Source: Marinomonas atlantica (GTDB taxonomy: Bacteria; Pseudomonadota; Gammaproteobacteria; Pseudomonadales; Marinomonadaceae). Taken from it: a stretch of 64,000 bases of DNA. The DNA lies in NCBI RefSeq assembly GCF_001639725.1, contig NZ_LTAW01000005.1, positions 62,001 through 126,000 of the forward strand, in the 5' to 3' direction. Positions 61,479-64,000 of the stretch are shown in pieces. Position 1 is the stretch's first letter, and each line of letters opens with the position of its first letter. A model generated the notes under the pieces. It was not told where the DNA came from and did not search any database. It was given only the letters and a program-made list of their open reading frames with translations. The position numbers and the translations under genes are program-made.

Positions 61479-64000
61479 ATGCGAGATAACCAAGAAACCA
61501 ATTTGCCAGGGCATCAGTCTGCTGAGCTTATGGCACGAGATCGTCACGCGATTACTCGAAAGCTAGAGACGCTTGAAAAACGTCGAAGGGAAGGTCTGCC
61601 TACTTCAAAGTTAGAAACCGAAGTGGCGCGATTAATTGAATCCTCGAAAACACTCTATCAGGCGCGTCAAGCACGCATGCCTAACATCACGTTTGATGAA
61701 TCGTTGCCAGTTTCAGGGCGACGCGATGAAATCGTTAAAGCCATCCAAGAAAACCAAGTGGTGATCATTGCGGGTGAAACCGGGTCGGGTAAAACCACTC
61801 AGTTACCTAAAATGTGTTTGCAAGCGGGCCGCGGCATCGCCGGTCAAATCGGGCACACGCAACCACGCCGCATCGCTGCGCGCAGCGTTGCCGATCGTAT
61901 CAGTGATGAATTGAATGTAAAACTGGGTGAGGCGGTGGGCTTCCAAGTCCGTTTTACTGATGAAAGCCAAGAAGAGACACTCATCAAGTTGATGACGGAC
62001 GGTATCTTGCTGGCTGAAATACAGCAGGATAAATATCTGCAGAAATACGACACGATTATTATCGATGAGGCCCACGAACGCAGTCTTAATATCGACTTCT
62101 TGTTAGGCTATCTAAAGCGGGTATTGGATAACCGCCCTGATATGAAGGTGATCGTCACCTCAGCCACCATTGATGTTGAGCGATTCTCTCGTCACTTTAA
62201 TAATGCCCCCATTATTGAAGTCTCTGGACGTACTTATCCCGTTGAAATTCGTTACCAGCCACTACTGAGCAAAGGTGATTCGGAAGAACTCGACGAAGAT
62301 CAGTCGATGGAGCAGGGCGTATTAGATGCGGTGACGCTGTTGATCGCTGAAGAACGTGCTTCTGGTTACCGTGGAGCAGGCGATATACTGGTTTTCTTAC
62401 CCGGTGAGCGTGAAATTCGCGAGACGGCTGAGTTATTGCGACAAGAGCAATTGCAAGGGGTGGAAGTTTTACCCTTGTATGCTCGATTAAGCAGCAGTGA
62501 GCAGCAACGCATTTTTAAATCCCACGGCGGGCGACGCATTGTGTTATCGACTAACGTGGCGGAGACTTCGCTAACGGTTCCTGGGATTCGTTATGTGATC
62601 GATCCAGGTTTGGCACGTATCAGTCGTTATAGTGTGCGTTCCAAGGTGCAGCAGTTACCGATCGAAAAAATCAGTCAGGCCAGTGCCAATCAGCGTGCGG
62701 GGCGATGTGGCCGTGTCGCGGATGGCATCTGTATACGTTTATATGACGAAGAAGATTACCAAAATCGCTCAGAGTTTACGGACCCTGAAATTTTTCGTAC
62801 CAACTTAGCGTCCGTTATTTTGCAAATGGCCAATTTGCGTTTGGGCGCGGTAGAAAAGTTTCCATTTGTTGAAATGCCTGAAAAACGCATGATCAATGAT
62901 GGTTACCGAGCGTTAACCGAATTAGGTGCACTGAAGAATGAGCGTCTGACCACCATAGGTCGTCAGCTTGCGAAACTGCCGATTGACCCTAAATTAGGGC
63001 GTATGTTGATTGCTGCGAACGATCATCATGTTTTAAAAGAAGTAGCGATCATTGTTAGTGCGTTATCAGTGCAGGACCCCCGTGAACGGCCGCAAGACAA
63101 AAAAACACAGTCTGATCAATGTCATGCCGTCGATAAAGACGAAAATTCAGATTTCATGGTATTGCTCAACCTTTGGCAGCGCTTTGAAGAGCAGCGCTTA
63201 GAGCTGTCCCAAAATCAGCTGCGTCAGTATTGTCGCAAGCAGTTTTTAAACTTCATGCGTCTACGCGAATGGCGCGATATTCACCGCCAGATCTTAATTG
63301 CTTGTAAGCAGCTGGGCTTCAAGGAAATTGAGCATGAAGAACGTCAATATGACGCTATTCATAAAGCGCTTTTGGCGGGGTTATTTACGCAGGTGGCCAA
63401 TAAAATCGATGACTCTCGGGAAATGCTCGGTTGTCGATCACGTAAGTTAGCCATTTTCCCTGGCTCGATGCTGTTTAAACGTCCACCACAATGGATGATG
63501 GCCGCAGAGTTGGTGGAAACGTCTAAACTGTATGCGCGTATTGTGGCGAAGATTGATCCACAATGGGTAGAAGAATACGCCGCACCGTTTGTTAAGCGAC
63601 AGTATTTTGACCCGCACTTTGAGCGTAATCAAGGTCGTGTTGTCGCCAATGAACAAGTGTCGCTTTATGGTCTGATCTTGATTGCGAAACGCCGTATCGA
63701 CTACGGACATGTGAACCCAGAAGATGCGCGCGATGTCTTCATTCGCCAAGCGTTGGTAGAACACGGTTTAAAATCAAAAGCTAAATTCTTTCAATACAAT
63801 CAAGAGCTCATTAGAACGGTTGAGACGCAAGAAGCAAAATTGCGGACCCGCGATATTCTGGTCGATGATGAAGCTGTGTATCATTTCTACAATACACGAC
63901 TGCCAGAAGACGTACGAAATCAGAAAAGTGTTGAGTATTTTGCCAAGCAGAACCCCGATCTCTTATTGATGACGCGTGATGACTTAGTGAATCAGGACAT
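61479..64000 (+). CDS. hrpA: ATP-dependent RNA helicase HrpA, 5' part
   Basis: 840 residues visible; the frame is open to the end of the window, so the gene continues (E. coli HrpA has about 1300 aa). Walker A GETGSGKTT at residues 99-107, DEAH box IIIDEAHERS, SATID, and motif VI NQRAGRCGR. DEAH/RHA-family helicase that acts on mRNA and rescues stalled ribosomes in E. coli. Start ATG at 61479; another in-frame ATG is at 61530. Confidence 0.95.
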   Translation, partial: MRDNQETNLPGHQSAELMARDRHAITRKLETLEKRRREGLPTSKLETEVARLIESSKTLYQARQARMPNITFDESLPVSGRRDEIVKAIQENQVVIIAGETGSGKTTQLPKMCLQAGRGIAGQIGHTQPRRIAARSVADRISDELNVKLGEAVGFQVRFTDESQEETLIKLMTDGILLAEIQQDKYLQKYDTIIIDEAHERSLNIDFLLGYLKRVLDNRPDMKVIVTSATIDVERFSRHFNNAPIIEVSGRTYPVEIRYQPLLSKGDSEELDEDQSMEQGVLDAVTLLIAEERASGYRGAGDILVFLPGEREIRETAELLRQEQLQGVEVLPLYARLSSSEQQRIFKSHGGRRIVLSTNVAETSLTVPGIRYVIDPGLARISRYSVRSKVQQLPIEKISQASANQRAGRCGRVADGICIRLYDEEDYQNRSEFTDPEIFRTNLASVILQMANLRLGAVEKFPFVEMPEKRMINDGYRALTELGALKNERLTTIGRQLAKLPIDPKLGRMLIAANDHHVLKEVAIIVSALSVQDPRERPQDKKTQSDQCHAVDKDENSDFMVLLNLWQRFEEQRLELSQNQLRQYCRKQFLNFMRLREWRDIHRQILIACKQLGFKEIEHEERQYDAIHKALLAGLFTQVANKIDDSREMLGCRSRKLAIFPGSMLFKRPPQWMMAAELVETSKLYARIVAKIDPQWVEEYAAPFVKRQYFDPHFERNQGRVVANEQVSLYGLILIAKRRIDYGHVNPEDARDVFIRQALVEHGLKSKAKFFQYNQELIRTVETQEAKLRTRDILVDDEAVYHFYNTRLPEDVRNQKSVEYFAKQNPDLLLMTRDDLVNQD

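Noticed and set aside
1..64000. CRISPR arrays, tRNA and rRNA genes
   Set aside because: No regularly spaced direct repeats of CRISPR type and no cloverleaf or rRNA segment was seen in any gap.

Overview
The window looks like chromosomal DNA of a marine gammaproteobacterium, most likely Marinomonas or a close Oceanospirillales relative. The evidence is the block dnaX-ybaB-recR-rnd-ycgL-ycgN, the upp-uraA pair, cysK divergent from hrpA, a DcaP-like porin, moderate GC, and an accessory zone carrying insertion sequences and attC-type sites. The genus is inferred from gene content and style; no search was run.

Layout. (1) 1-3060: an AT-rich accessory patch with the tail of a large unknown protein, a small unknown gene and an HNH endonuclease gene broken by an IS3-family (IS407-group-like) element. 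(2) 3065-12540: a polyol island. A zinc alcohol dehydrogenase is divergent from an operon with binding protein, two permeases, ATPase, SDR polyol dehydrogenase, PfkB kinase, a GatZ/KbaZ-like protein and a LacI-type regulator. Together they fit polyol uptake, oxidation to a ketohexose (probably D-tagatose), phosphorylation, and epimerisation to fructose 6-phosphate. (3) 13500-17320: a YheO/DauR-type regulator followed by RidA, an aminotransferase and an NhaC-type transporter, probably an amino-acid or amine catabolic unit. (4) 17348-20404: a GntR-type regulator and a broken UxaA-type sugar-acid dehydratase, cut by a second copy of the same IS. (5) 20405-23053: heptamer repeats, a cluster of GTTAAC-type repeats, and two gene cassettes bounded by attC-like sites without an integrase (CALIN-like).

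(6) 23467-30319: aconitase, a glyoxalase I, and a glutarate catabolic locus: glutarate hydroxylase (csiD/glaH) and L-2-hydroxyglutarate oxidase (lhgO), divergent from a GntR-type regulator with repeated sites between them. (7) 30510-49999: mostly housekeeping and conserved genes, including a DUF2057-like protein, an HPP membrane protein, lactate dehydrogenase, acyltransferase, AraC regulator, porin, upp-uraA, an OmpA-like protein, a second glyoxalase I, yejK, a HAD phosphatase, a DTW protein, a TetR regulator and radD. (8) 50088-64000: core genes including trhO, dnaX (with an A9 run placed to make a short gamma form), ybaB, recR, rnd, ycgL, ycgN, a VWA protein, a glutamine amidotransferase, cysK, and the 5' two-thirds of hrpA running off the edge.

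The signals most worth following are the two attC-bounded cassettes, the dnaX A9 site, the tagatose-type polyol pathway, paired 16-bp palindromes at the DauR-like operon, recurrent 7-bp tandem repeats (one of which shifts the HNH gene's frame), and the structured GTTAAC repeat family.
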